DNA of 64,000 nucleotides from Acidobacteriota bacterium. GTDB taxonomy: Bacteria; Acidobacteriota; Terriglobia; Terriglobales; Acidobacteriaceae. Shown one piece after another: positions 47,356 to 56,821 of the stretch; the stretch's first letter is position 1, and each line of letters begins with the position of its first letter. Location: NCBI GenBank assembly GCA_021792135.1, contig JAJYVF010000011.1, positions 78,570 through 142,569 of the forward strand, written 5' to 3'. The notes under the pieces were generated by a model. It saw only the letters and a list, made by a program, of their open reading frames with translations, had not been told where the DNA came from and made no database searches. Both the position numbers and the translations under genes were made by a program.

Positions 47356-49074
47356 TCAGAAGCTTGCGCCACCGTAGTTGGGCTGGTTGCTGAGGATTTC
47401 CTTGCCGCCGCTGCGCCCGATGACATAAACGGAGCCGGGGAGAGCAGGGACCGTGGCCGGGGTGGTCCACAGCCAGGCGCGGCCAGGGCTGCTCCAGAGC
47501 TTTGTCAGACCAGCCTGGTCCACGAACACCGGAGAGCCGGTGGTGAGCCGGGGGTTATGGCTGTCGAGGATCTGCACATCGCGTCCGAGATAGAAAGCGA
47601 AGGAAGAGGCGTTGGCGAACGGTCCGTTGACGATGACCGCGTCGTCGGGGCGGACTTCCGGCTTAATGGCCTGAGCAAGGATGGCGGAAGAGAGCACGGG
47701 GGAAAGGATATTCAGCGCCAGGTGGGCCGCGATGAGGATGGCTACGATCATGCCCGCCAGGAAACAGTTGGCCATGCGGGCATTGTCGCGGAGGCGATAC
47801 CACAGGCCGGCAGAGACGCCAACCAGCAGCGCGGCCAGCGTAATCCAGAGCGGCACTTTGAAGGCTCCCATCGCCGAGCGGGTGAGATCCAGCAGATATC
47901 CGAAGAAGACCGCGTGGTGGTTCGGGCTGCGGTGAAGCAGCGTAGCGATGTCGACGCCCGATCCGGGCGCCGGAGCCGCCGCGAGGAACCAGGCAAGGAC
48001 CCCGGCCGCGGCGATCCCGAAGCAGAAAAGGATCCACGCGGCGATGCGCCCCTGATGGTGCGGCAGGTTTTCGTCTTCGGCCAGCCAGCCGCCGGCCAGC
48101 AGCGCCATCGGCGGCAGAGCCGTAATTACGTCGAATTCCTGGCGCGCGAAGAAGCTGAAGAAAACCATGACGACCAGGATCCAGAGGACGGAAAGCAGCC
48201 GCGCCTCCCCCCGGCAGCACGGGTTGGGCGACGACGGCCCGATGCGCAGCCCCCGGATCGAGAAGGCACACCAGGGGACGATCCAGAGCAGGAGCAGCGG
48301 CCAGAAGATATACAGCGGGACGCGGCCCCCGAAGACCGACGGCAGGAGCGCCCCGATCTCTGCCTGGGCGGAAACACTTCTCGCCGCGAAGTGCCAGGGG
48401 AGCACCATCGCCAGAAATAGTAGAACCGCCGCGCCGGCCTGCCAGCGCAGCAGGTGTCGCAGCTTCCTGGTGAATACCAGGTAGAGCAGGGCGATGGCGC
48501 CGGGCAGCACGATCCCCGCAAAGCCCTCGCTCAGAAATCCCAAAGCGCAGCAGGCGCCGAATCCCAGCTCGCTGGCCAGCAGGTGTCTGGGCTGAGTGAG
48601 GGAGCGCCAGAAGAAGTTGATGGCGAGCGTGGTCCAGAGGCAGAGAAAGACGTCGCGCAGCAGCAGATGTCCGAAGAGAAAGATGCCGTAGGAGGTGAGC
48701 AGAGCCAGCGCGGCATAGAAGGCCGCAGCGGGTGAGCGGAAGAGGCGCCGTCCGAGGGAAAAAGTTGCGATAAACAGGACCAGAGTAGCCAGCGCCATCG
48801 GCACGCGGGCCGCCCAGTCGCTGACGCTGCCAAAGAGCTCAAAGCTGATGGCGACCGACCAGTAGAGCAGCGGGGGTTCCTTGGCGATGGGAACGCCGTT
48901 CAGCGTCGGCTCCATCCAGTGCTGGGTGGCGACGATCTCGCGAGCAATCTCCGCGCTCAGAGCGTCGGAACCGTCCAGCAGCGGCGGCCGAACCATGGAA
49001 AAGGAGGCGTAGAGCAACACCCAGAGCCCGAGCAGCGGAAAGACGAATCGCTTGGCCGTGCGCAGGCTGGTCAT
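47356..49074 (-). CDS. ArnT/PMT-family membrane glycosyltransferase-like protein
   Basis: 572 residues with about 11 hydrophobic segments. The first periplasmic loop carries RPPLLDGSDALSAEIAREIV, in the position of the conserved acidic-residue loop of GT39/GT83 enzymes, followed by NGVPIAKEPPLLYWSVAISF, the typical KPPL-like motif. Such enzymes transfer sugars from polyprenyl carriers to lipid A, proteins or glycans. The specific target is unknown. A C-terminal soluble part (about 450-572) with IVNGPFANASSFAFYLGRDV and YVIGRSGGKEI resembles the aminotransferase-independent periplasmic domain of ArnT relatives. No obvious ribosome binding site precedes the ATG. Confidence 0.85.
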   Translation of the reverse strand: MTSLRTAKRFVFPLLGLWVLLYASFSMVRPPLLDGSDALSAEIAREIVATQHWMEPTLNGVPIAKEPPLLYWSVAISFELFGSVSDWAARVPMALATLVLFIATFSLGRRLFRSPAAAFYAALALLTSYGIFLFGHLLLRDVFLCLWTTLAINFFWRSLTQPRHLLASELGFGACCALGFLSEGFAGIVLPGAIALLYLVFTRKLRHLLRWQAGAAVLLFLAMVLPWHFAARSVSAQAEIGALLPSVFGGRVPLYIFWPLLLLWIVPWCAFSIRGLRIGPSSPNPCCRGEARLLSVLWILVVMVFFSFFARQEFDVITALPPMALLAGGWLAEDENLPHHQGRIAAWILFCFGIAAAGVLAWFLAAAPAPGSGVDIATLLHRSPNHHAVFFGYLLDLTRSAMGAFKVPLWITLAALLVGVSAGLWYRLRDNARMANCFLAGMIVAILIAAHLALNILSPVLSSAILAQAIKPEVRPDDAVIVNGPFANASSFAFYLGRDVQILDSHNPRLTTGSPVFVDQAGLTKLWSSPGRAWLWTTPATVPALPGSVYVIGRSGGKEILSNQPNYGGASF

Positions 49075-49169
49075 CAGTGCCGATTATAGAGAAGCCCCGG
49101 CGCGACAGGCGCTGCAAATCCCCCAGCCGGGTCCGCCCGCGTGCTGGAAATACGCCCCATCGGCCCGCG

Positions 49170-50438
49170 TCACTGGCTGATCATGTCGGAAGCCCAGCGG
49201 AGCGATTCGACGTAATGTGCGGCCACCTCCGGTTCCTGGAGGCCCAGCAGCAGCTGAAGATCCTCGCAGCGCCGCCAGTCGCAGGCCTCGAGGCTGCGGC
49301 TGAGTTCCAGGGCGCGGCCCGGCACGCTCTGATCGCCCAGCAAGGCGGCTTTCATGGCCGCGGTCACAGGGAGCATTTCGAGGATGCGCGACATGTGCGT
49401 CTCCAGCAGCACATCGAGCAGGGAAAGAATGCCGAGCAGGTAGAGCTCCGCAGGGTCCTGGACGAGCGAGGGGGCGAGCAGCTCGCAAAAGCGGGCCCGG
49501 GAGAGCGCCATGGAGACCAGCGCCTGAGATCGATGGCCGGTCAGAGCGCCGGCCATCGCCACGGTGACCATCCGCCGAACGGCATCGTCGCCGATCATGA
49601 CCAGAGCCTCGCGGACGCTGGTGACCGTGCCCGCATGTCCCTGCAGCGCGCTGTTGGCGAGGCGCAGAATACGATAGCAGAGCGATGCGTCGCCCAGCAC
49701 CAGCTTTTCGATTTCACGCAGATCGGCCGGTACCCGGTGCAGCGCGGCCAGCAGGCGAAGGTAGACGCCGTAATTCTGCGGAACGGCGCGGGAGGCGACA
49801 AGAACTGGGTGGGAAAAGAAATATCCCTGCAGCAGGGAACAGCCCTCCGACAGAGCGACCCGCATCTCGTCTTCGCTCTCGATTTTCTCCGCCAGCAGCT
49901 GTGCCCGTCCGCGTCCCACCATGTCGTAGATATCGCGCCGGGCCAGGAAGTCCGATGCAAGAAAATCGATCTTGATGAACTCGGCCAGTTCCAGAAACGG
50001 AGCGCGGGAGGGCCGCGGCTCGAAGTCATCCAGCGCAAAACGATAACCCTGCCTGCGCAGGGCGCGACATGCATCGAGCAACTCCGCATCGGGCTCGATG
50101 TCCTCGAGGATCTCGAGAACCGTGCTTTCCGCCGGGAGCAGAGTGACCAGGCCGTCGACGAGGGCGCCACGCGTGCAGTTCACAAAGGCCATGCCCTGAT
50201 GACGCTCAGGAACAAGCATCAGCCAGTGATCGACCACCTCGCGGGTGGCTTGCTCGGAGTCACCGGAGAATGCATTGGTCGTGCCTTCGCGAAACAGCAG
50301 TTCATACCCAAACAGCCGGCCCCTGACATCGACGATGGGCTGGCGTCCCAGAAAACGGGCGGGGGTGGCAAGGGGCGGCGGCTGAGTGTCCGGCTCCGCA
50401 CAAGTTCGGTATGGGCTGCGCAACATGGCCTCCTTCAT
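49170..50438 (-). CDS. EAL-HDOD signalling protein with degenerate EAL domain
   Basis: 422 residues from ATG 50438 (MKEAMLRSPYR); ATG 50426 with AAGGAGG two bases upstream is an alternative. The first half is EAL-like: RFLGRQPIVDVRGRLFGYEL with YELLFRE in place of the catalytic ExLxR, and ALDDFEPRPSR and FIKIDFLASDF. The catalytic Glu and Mg-ligand pattern is lost, so c-di-GMP hydrolysis is unlikely. The second half is an HDOD domain (YLRLLAALHRVPADLREIEK, LAEAI-like helices, RILEMLPVTAAM). YuxH-like proteins of this layout act as signal-output or regulatory partners. Confidence 0.9.
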   Translation of the reverse strand: MKEAMLRSPYRTCAEPDTQPPPLATPARFLGRQPIVDVRGRLFGYELLFREGTTNAFSGDSEQATREVVDHWLMLVPERHQGMAFVNCTRGALVDGLVTLLPAESTVLEILEDIEPDAELLDACRALRRQGYRFALDDFEPRPSRAPFLELAEFIKIDFLASDFLARRDIYDMVGRGRAQLLAEKIESEDEMRVALSEGCSLLQGYFFSHPVLVASRAVPQNYGVYLRLLAALHRVPADLREIEKLVLGDASLCYRILRLANSALQGHAGTVTSVREALVMIGDDAVRRMVTVAMAGALTGHRSQALVSMALSRARFCELLAPSLVQDPAELYLLGILSLLDVLLETHMSRILEMLPVTAAMKAALLGDQSVPGRALELSRSLEACDWRRCEDLQLLLGLQEPEVAAHYVESLRWASDMISQ

Positions 50439-50647
50439 CGAAATGCCTGGCGCCCGCAGGCGCGAACCGTGCCCTGTTCGACGATGCATCTCCTCTTATC
50501 GGCGCCGGTGCTGGTCGGGTCAGCAACAATGCCGGACGTAGCGATTTCGAACACGTGCAGCGCCGCCTTCCGCGCTGCCCGGATGGCGCGAATCCTTCCG
50601 GACCCCGGCCGCGGGGCGCCGCTCCGGTAAACTGCAGACAACGTTCG

Positions 50648-51823
50648 ATGGCCACAACCCACCCCAGGCACCGTCTGCGCAAATTCCGGTTTGAGCGCCC
50701 GCAGAAGATCGCGGCGACCCTGCTGCTTCTCCTGCTCGGCCAGTGCCTCTGGGTCAGCGCGCAGCGGCCTCTTTCCGAGACCGACTATCAGTTTGCCCGC
50801 TGCGGGCGCGAGATCTGGGAGCATCCCACGCCTCTGGCCGGATACTTCACCACCTGCGGCAATATTCACGACGGCACGCTGGCCTGGCGCGCGGCGGGAC
50901 TGCCGCTCACGCTGGAGCGCATCGCGGCGGGCCAGGCCAGCACGACTTCCACCTGGGAGATGCGCCACGAAGTGGGCGCCATCAGGTTTTTGCTGCGGCT
51001 GCCCTTCATGCTCGCCGGACTGGCTCTCGGCGCCAGCCTGTGGTGGGTCACGCGGCGGCTCTTCGGTAACGAGGGCGGTTATATTTCTCTGGCCATCTAC
51101 TGCTTCATGCCCGCCGTGGTGCGGGCCTCGACCTCTCCCAACAACGAGATTCTGGCCGCCTTCGGGCTGTTCTCGGTGATTTACACGGCCATCGGTGTCT
51201 CCCATGCGCTGCAGGGACCGCGGAGCAAGTGGCGCCCGCGCATCGTGCTGCTGACCATCGCCCTCGGCTTTACGGCGGCGGCGCACATCGTGGCCTTCCT
51301 GCTCGCGCTCCTGTTTACCGTGGCATTCATGGCCTGGGTCGCGGAAGGCCGGCGCGCTTATATCCCCACACTGCTGATCGTCTGGGTGCTGGGCGGCTTG
51401 TTCCTGCTGTTTGCCTCCTACGACTTCAGGCCGGATGCCTTCAGCTATGTCTTCCGCAGCGCCGCGGGGCGCATGTGGATCTCGCTGGACCCGGCAAAAT
51501 GGTTCTTTTCCGACCCCGCCAACTCCCCATTCTCCATCGCGCTCGCCGGAGCGCTGGTTCTGTATGCCGCGGTGCGCCGCTCTCGCTATTTCGGCAACAC
51601 CACGCCTCTGCTGGTCGGAGCCCCGCTGCTGCTGCTGGTGACCACCGGGGTTGCATCGGAGCCCTGGCTCTGGGCGCTGCCGTTCCTCATTGCCTTTACG
51701 GGCGGGGTCTATGCGGATGCACTGGAGACGCGCCAGCGCAGGGTTTTTCTGGTGGCCACCGGCGTGGTGGTGGCGAGCCAGGCCCTTCTCTGCCTTGCCA
51801 GCCTGCCGGGGATCGCGTCGTAG
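50648..51823 (+). CDS. GT39-like integral membrane protein
   Basis: 391 residues from ATG 50648 with about nine hydrophobic segments. The first helix (KIAATLLLLLLGQCLWVSAQ) is followed by a loop with RPLSETDYQFARCGREIWEH, the acidic position of dolichyl/polyprenyl-phosphate-dependent glycosyltransferases, and then RFLLRLPFMLAGLALGASLW. It belongs to the same fold class as ArnT-like enzymes but shares no clear family. It is oriented opposite to the EAL-HDOD gene, 209 bases away. Substrate unknown. Confidence 0.7.
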   Translation: MATTHPRHRLRKFRFERPQKIAATLLLLLLGQCLWVSAQRPLSETDYQFARCGREIWEHPTPLAGYFTTCGNIHDGTLAWRAAGLPLTLERIAAGQASTTSTWEMRHEVGAIRFLLRLPFMLAGLALGASLWWVTRRLFGNEGGYISLAIYCFMPAVVRASTSPNNEILAAFGLFSVIYTAIGVSHALQGPRSKWRPRIVLLTIALGFTAAAHIVAFLLALLFTVAFMAWVAEGRRAYIPTLLIVWVLGGLFLLFASYDFRPDAFSYVFRSAAGRMWISLDPAKWFFSDPANSPFSIALAGALVLYAAVRRSRYFGNTTPLLVGAPLLLLVTTGVASEPWLWALPFLIAFTGGVYADALETRQRRVFLVATGVVVASQALLCLASLPGIAS

Positions 51824-51907
51824 ATTCCACGCGCGACCAGGAAAAGCTCGCTCGACCTCCAATCCTGCGGCTTCAGCATCGGCAGGAACTGGTGGCCACC
51901 GGCAGTC

Positions 51908-52948
51908 CTAGCCGACGGCGCGCTCCGCGGCCGATTCGGCGCGCAGTTCGTGCACGCGCTCGCCGATTGCGTACTTCAGTTTGTCGATGCCCAGTCCGGT
52001 GACGGCGGAGATGGCGTGGAAGGGCAGCTTGCGCCGCTTCGCCATCGCTTCCAGCCTCTTCAGCTTTTCGGGACTCGCGACGTCTGCTTTGGAGGCCACC
52101 ACCATCATGGGTTTGCCTTCGAGGCCATGGCCGAAGTTCGCCAGCTCGCGCAGGATGACGCGAAAATCCTCGACGGGATCGGGGCGTCCGCTTGCGTCCG
52201 ACACGTCGACCAGGTGAACGAGGATGCGGGTGCGTTCGATGTGGCGCAGGAACTGCGTGCCGAGGCCGGCCCCGAGGTGCGCGCCTTCGATCAGGCCGGG
52301 AATGTCCGCGACGACGTAGCTTTCCTCGTAGGGCGCCTCGCCCACCGTCACCACCCCCAGGTTGGGCTCCAGCGTGGTGAAGGGGTAGTCGGCGATTTTG
52401 GGCCGCGCCGCGGAGATGCGGGAGATCAGCGTCGATTTGCCGACGTTGGGATAGCCGACCAGTCCCACGTCGGCCAGCACGCGCAGCTCGATGCGGTAAC
52501 GGCGCTCCTCGCCGGGACGTCCCAGTTCGTGCTCGCGCGGCGCCTGGTGCGTGGGGGTGGCGAAGTGCTGGTTGCCGCGTCCGCCGCGTCCGCCGCGGGC
52601 GATCACGATGCGCTCGTCGGGGCGCGTGAAATCGTGGACCAGCTCGCCGGTATCGTCGTCGAAGAGCACGGCTCCGACCGGGACCCTGAGCACCAGGTCC
52701 CTGCCGTCGCGGCCGGTGCAGTTCGAGCCCATGCCGTGCTCGCCGCGTTCGGCCTTGTGTTCGGGATTGAAGCGGAAGTAGACCAGCGTGTTATGCCGCT
52801 CGCTGGACTCGAGGACGATGTTACCTCCGTGTCCGCCGTCGCCGCCCGAGGGTCCGCCGCGGGGAACGAACTTCTCCCGGCGGAAGGCCATGCAGCCGTT
52901 ACCGCCGTCACCCGCCCTGACCCGGATTTTGGCTTCGTCAATGAACAT
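51908..52948 (-). CDS. obg: GTPase Obg/CgtA
   Basis: 346 residues. The N-terminal glycine-rich Obg fold ([39 protein letters not shown]) is followed by the G domain with G1 [13 protein letters not shown], the switch [15 protein letters not shown]3 [14 protein letters not shown] and G4 VVASKADV. It binds the 50S ribosomal subunit and couples growth to GTP and ppGpp levels. GAGGAGAGA precedes the ATG. The usual C-terminal OCT extension is missing, as in many bacteria. Confidence 0.95.
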   Translation of the reverse strand: MFIDEAKIRVRAGDGGNGCMAFRREKFVPRGGPSGGDGGHGGNIVLESSERHNTLVYFRFNPEHKAERGEHGMGSNCTGRDGRDLVLRVPVGAVLFDDDTGELVHDFTRPDERIVIARGGRGGRGNQHFATPTHQAPREHELGRPGEERRYRIELRVLADVGLVGYPNVGKSTLISRISAARPKIADYPFTTLEPNLGVVTVGEAPYEESYVVADIPGLIEGAHLGAGLGTQFLRHIERTRILVHLVDVSDASGRPDPVEDFRVILRELANFGHGLEGKPMMVVASKADVASPEKLKRLEAMAKRRKLPFHAISAVTGLGIDKLKYAIGERVHELRAESAAERAVG

Positions 52949-53048
52949 TCTCTCCTCTTCAGTGTAGTCAATCGGCTACGCTCGAATCACCTGGCAGAGA
53001 TCAGATTCCGGACCGGCAGGGTGCTGGTCCGTTCGGGAAGCGGGGAAC

Positions 53049-56000
53049 GTGCGGCTTCCGCGGCTTCGGAGTGCGATTGTTCCGGTTCTTTTGCTGGCGT
53101 TGGCGGCCGGTGTCTGCCGCGCGCAGTCCGACACGGGTGGCTCCGTCAGCGGACGGGTTGTCGGACCCGACGGACATTCCATCGGCGGAGCGCTGGTGCG
53201 CATCGAGAATGCGCTGACGGCCGAGCACACCGATGCCGTGTCCGACGCCCAGGGGGAGTTTCGCTTTCCGGAGGTGATGCCGGGCGGCTACAGGCTGCGG
53301 GTGAGGGCGCAAGGCCTGTCGGAATGGGAAGCGGATAACCTCACGGTCGGACCAGGGACCGGGAACCGTCTGCAGGCGGCCCTGGCGCCGCTTTCGCGGC
53401 ACCGCACCGTGCTGGTCGACGCGAGTTTGAGCGGCCAGGATGGTGCCTCGTTGTCCGACGCCGTCGGACAGATCGCGCTCAACGAGATTCCCAACAACAG
53501 CCAGCACTGGTCCGCTCTGGCCGCGCTCTTTGGCGCCTCCGCGCCGGGCACGGGCGGAGGCCTGAGCTTCCGGGGCCTCAGCCCCCTGCTGAACAGTATT
53601 GCCGTGGACGGCACCGACAACACTCTCGCCTTTCGCGGGCGCGAGCGGGGCACCGGGACGGGTGGTTCGGGAAACGGCTTTGCCACCGCCCAGTCGGCGA
53701 TCGGCACTTTTCAGGTGAATGCCACGACGTACTCCGCCGAATACGGGCGAGGCGGGGCTGGAACCATCAACAGCATCACCCGGACCGGGTCGAGCCACAT
53801 GCACGGCCGGGCGGTCTTCTACGACCGCGGAGCCATCGGGCAGACCTTCAACGCCTTTACCAAAACCATGCAGGCCGAGCCGCCCGGCACGACTGTCACC
53901 CCGCTGGGCCAGCCCGTGATGTACCTGAACGGACAGCCCATCACCTGGACTGAGAAACCCTGGCATGCTCCGGATCGTAGGCAGCAGTGGGAGATTTCTG
54001 CGGGAGGGCCGATCCGGCGGGGCCGCGCCTCGTGGTTCTTCTCCTGGGAGCAGCACGAGCGCCATGATCCGGCGGTCGCCCGGGCCAACGAGCCGGAGGT
54101 CTTCTTCTTCCCGCCCTCGGCCCCCGCGCTGACGACCCTGGAAGCACGCCTGGCGAGGAGCTCCAGCCCGGCCGTCAGGAATTGTCCGGGAGCAGGACTC
54201 GCCGGCTCGGGGTCGACCGCTCTTGCCGAATGCGCGTATACAGCCGTGCTCGCTCAGCTCAGCGGGATGCTGGGCGCGGTGCCGCGCTCGTCGCGTCAGA
54301 CCAACCTCCTCGAGCGCATCGACTGGAGCGTGAACCAGCGGAATCAGCTGGTACTCGAGTTTAGATCCATGCGCCGCACCGCGCCCTACGGAGCGCTGGC
54401 CGGGGCCTCGGAGACGCTCGGGATCAACAGCTTCGGGAACAGCTCCACGTCGGACGACCTCGCGGCCGTGCGCTGGGAACGCTTCGTCACGCCCAGTCTG
54501 GCGAACAGTTCCCGCCTCGAATGGAGCCGCGACGTGCTCGCTCAAAGCCCGGCTGCCTCCACGGGCCTCGATCAGCAGCTTGCCGGCAACGCATGGGGTC
54601 TCCCTCCCGAGGTCACCATCGACCGCAGCGCCGGCTTCAGCTTTGGCACGCTTTCCACCGTGAACAAACGCGAGTATCCGGCCGAGACCCGCGAGCAGTG
54701 GATGGACGCGGCGACCTGGATCCGCGGCCGGCGGGCGATTCGCTTCGGCTACAGCTATAACCACGTCACCGACGCGATCCAGGGCATGAACGGAGAGAAC
54801 GGCGCCTACTCCTATGCCAGCCTGCTGGATTTCGTGTCGGACCTGCTCGCCCCCAACAGCTGTAACGGAACTGCAACCGGGACCGGATCCTATCCGTGCT
54901 ACTCCCGTTACCGGCAGACGGTAGGCTTTTCGAACTGGCAATTCGAAACCGCCGATTACGCCGCCTGGGTGGCAGACGAGTGGAGAGCCGGTCCGCGCAT
55001 CACGCTGACGCTGGGCCTTCGCTACGAGTACGAGCGGCTGCCCGACACCAATCCACTTCTGGTGAACGCGGCCATACCTCAAACGGCGCGGCTGCCGCAC
55101 AACCGCGAGGATTTTGCGCCGCGCGCGGCCTTTGCCTGGGACCTTTTCGGGCGAGGCAGTACGGTCCTGCGCGGGGGCTTCGGCATGTATTACGGGCGCG
55201 TCCCCAACGCGATGGTCTTCAGCGCCCTCACCTCGACGGGGTCCGCGCACTCGCCGCGCACCTATTCGTGGCGGCCCATGGACGCCGGCGCACCGCGATT
55301 TCCCTATGTCTTCGCCAGCGGCGAGACACCCTATACCGATCCCGGCGCTCCGGATCAGCAGTCGACGGCGCCCGAGGCCGTCTATTTCGATCCCCGCTTC
55401 CGCCATCCGCAGATCAACGAGATGGATCTGTCTCTCGAACAGGCACTCGGGCGACGGACGGTTGTGATGTTCACCGGCATGGCAACCGATGGACACCGCC
55501 TGACCCAGTTCGTCGACCGGAACATCGATCTGAGCGCCACGGCGAGAATCTTCTATAGCGTCGAGGCCCCGGGCAATGAGGGCAGTGCCGGCCCGCTGGC
55601 CGGAGCGGGCGCCCGGGTGCCGGGATTCACCAACGTGGTGTACTCGCCGCAGAGCTTTTATTATCAGCGGCTCGATCCGCGCTACGGAGCGATCACCGAT
55701 ATCATCAGCGAGACCAACTCCAGCTATCGCGGAGCGATGGTGCGCCTCGTGCGGCATATGTCGCGCGCGCTGACCGTGAATGCCGGCTATACCTGGGCCC
55801 ACGCCATCGACGACAACCAGAACGAGGCGAGCTTCGTGGAACGCAATGACGTTTACGATCCCGCCAACCTGCGCCTCGAGCACGGCACGTCGAGTTACGA
55901 TGTGCGCCACCGCGTAGCCGGAGGCGCAGTCCTCCGTGAACCATGGCGGCTGCAGGGTGTCTCCAGTCTGTTCTTCGGGAATTACTCGCTGGCGGGAGCC

Positions 56001-56597
56001 GGGGAATGGCGTACGGGGCTGCCCTACTCCATGCGTACTCTGGGTTCCGTGCCGACGCCCTCCTGCTCTTATGCGGAATGGCTGAATGCCGGCGGCGTGG
56101 CGGGCGGGGCCAGATGCCTGGCTCTCCAGCAGCAGCCGGATGCGGTCATCACCGGCACGGCGGTTCCGATTGCCGGCCTGGGAGCCAGCCTCAATGGCTC
56201 CGGCGGCGAGGACCTGATTCCCCCGCTGGGGCGGAACACCTTCCGCTACCCGGCGGTCGCCAATCTCGATCTACGGCTCACAAAAGGGTTTCCGATGGGC
56301 GACCGTTACTCCCTCGAACTCATGGGCGAGGCCTTTAATGCGTTTAATCACCAGAACGTAACGAATATCCAGACTGCCGGGTATCACCTCACCAACGATC
56401 CGGCGCACGCCAATATGGCGAGGCTGACCTGGCAGAGCGGGATGAAGCCGGTCGCCAAAACCGTCTTCGTCAACGGCACCGCGCAAAGCGAGTACGCCTT
56501 CGATTCGACGGCGGCGTTTGGCGGCGTGACCAACGCCAACAGCATGGCATTCAGCCGCGAACGGCAAATTCAGGTAGGTGCGAAGCTCATATTCTGA
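53049..56597 (+). CDS. Oar-like TonB-dependent receptor (first of two)
   Basis: 1182 residues. A signal peptide is followed by a carboxypeptidase-regulatory-like domain (about 28-105; VSGRVVGPDGHSIGGALVRI), a plug domain with SFRGLSPLLNSIAVDGTDN, and a large beta-barrel that ends in QIQVGAKLIF with a terminal Phe. This is the Oar/OmpA-like family that is expanded in Acidobacteria and Bacteroidota-like carbohydrate or protein-uptake systems. Start is a GTG with GGGGAAC upstream. The ligand is unknown. The gene is followed, after 220 bases, by a second, longer receptor on the same strand. Confidence 0.9.
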   Translation: MRLPRLRSAIVPVLLLALAAGVCRAQSDTGGSVSGRVVGPDGHSIGGALVRIENALTAEHTDAVSDAQGEFRFPEVMPGGYRLRVRAQGLSEWEADNLTVGPGTGNRLQAALAPLSRHRTVLVDASLSGQDGASLSDAVGQIALNEIPNNSQHWSALAALFGASAPGTGGGLSFRGLSPLLNSIAVDGTDNTLAFRGRERGTGTGGSGNGFATAQSAIGTFQVNATTYSAEYGRGGAGTINSITRTGSSHMHGRAVFYDRGAIGQTFNAFTKTMQAEPPGTTVTPLGQPVMYLNGQPITWTEKPWHAPDRRQQWEISAGGPIRRGRASWFFSWEQHERHDPAVARANEPEVFFFPPSAPALTTLEARLARSSSPAVRNCPGAGLAGSGSTALAECAYTAVLAQLSGMLGAVPRSSRQTNLLERIDWSVNQRNQLVLEFRSMRRTAPYGALAGASETLGINSFGNSSTSDDLAAVRWERFVTPSLANSSRLEWSRDVLAQSPAASTGLDQQLAGNAWGLPPEVTIDRSAGFSFGTLSTVNKREYPAETREQWMDAATWIRGRRAIRFGYSYNHVTDAIQGMNGENGAYSYASLLDFVSDLLAPNSCNGTATGTGSYPCYSRYRQTVGFSNWQFETADYAAWVADEWRAGPRITLTLGLRYEYERLPDTNPLLVNAAIPQTARLPHNREDFAPRAAFAWDLFGRGSTVLRGGFGMYYGRVPNAMVFSALTSTGSAHSPRTYSWRPMDAGAPRFPYVFASGETPYTDPGAPDQQSTAPEAVYFDPRFRHPQINEMDLSLEQALGRRTVVMFTGMATDGHRLTQFVDRNIDLSATARIFYSVEAPGNEGSAGPLAGAGARVPGFTNVVYSPQSFYYQRLDPRYGAITDIISETNSSYRGAMVRLVRHMSRALTVNAGYTWAHAIDDNQNEASFVERNDVYDPANLRLEHGTSSYDVRHRVAGGAVLREPWRLQGVSSLFFGNYSLAGAGEWRTGLPYSMRTLGSVPTPSCSYAEWLNAGGVAGGARCLALQQQPDAVITGTAVPIAGLGASLNGSGGEDLIPPLGRNTFRYPAVANLDLRLTKGFPMGDRYSLELMGEAFNAFNHQNVTNIQTAGYHLTNDPAHANMARLTWQSGMKPVAKTVFVNGTAQSEYAFDSTAAFGGVTNANSMAFSRERQIQVGAKLIF

Positions 56598-56634
56598 GCG
56601 GGGAAATCCATCCGGCATCGGCGATTTCTGCCCC

Positions 56635-56678
56635 CTTTTGCACCGAAGCCCGAAAATTCCATATTACGGTGCAAAAAG
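56635..56678. repeat. Inverted repeat between the two Oar-like genes
   Basis: CTTTTGCACCG (56635-56645) is matched by CGGTGCAAAA-A-G (56667-56678), a near-perfect 11-bp pair with one extra A and a loop of 21 bases. It lies about 40 bases after the first receptor stop and about 145 before the second receptor start. It could be a terminator stem without a U-run, or an operator for the second gene. Confidence 0.5.
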
Positions 56679-56821
56679 GCCGTGGTGTAATTAACGCAAC
56701 GTTCATTTCAGTGTGGAAATGTCAAAGATAGGGTTGATCCACGTCAGATCTTCCCACCGTGGTCTTTTGCAAAATCACGGATCACGCAGCGACAGCAAGG
56801 TTCCGGTTCGAGGCCAAACTC

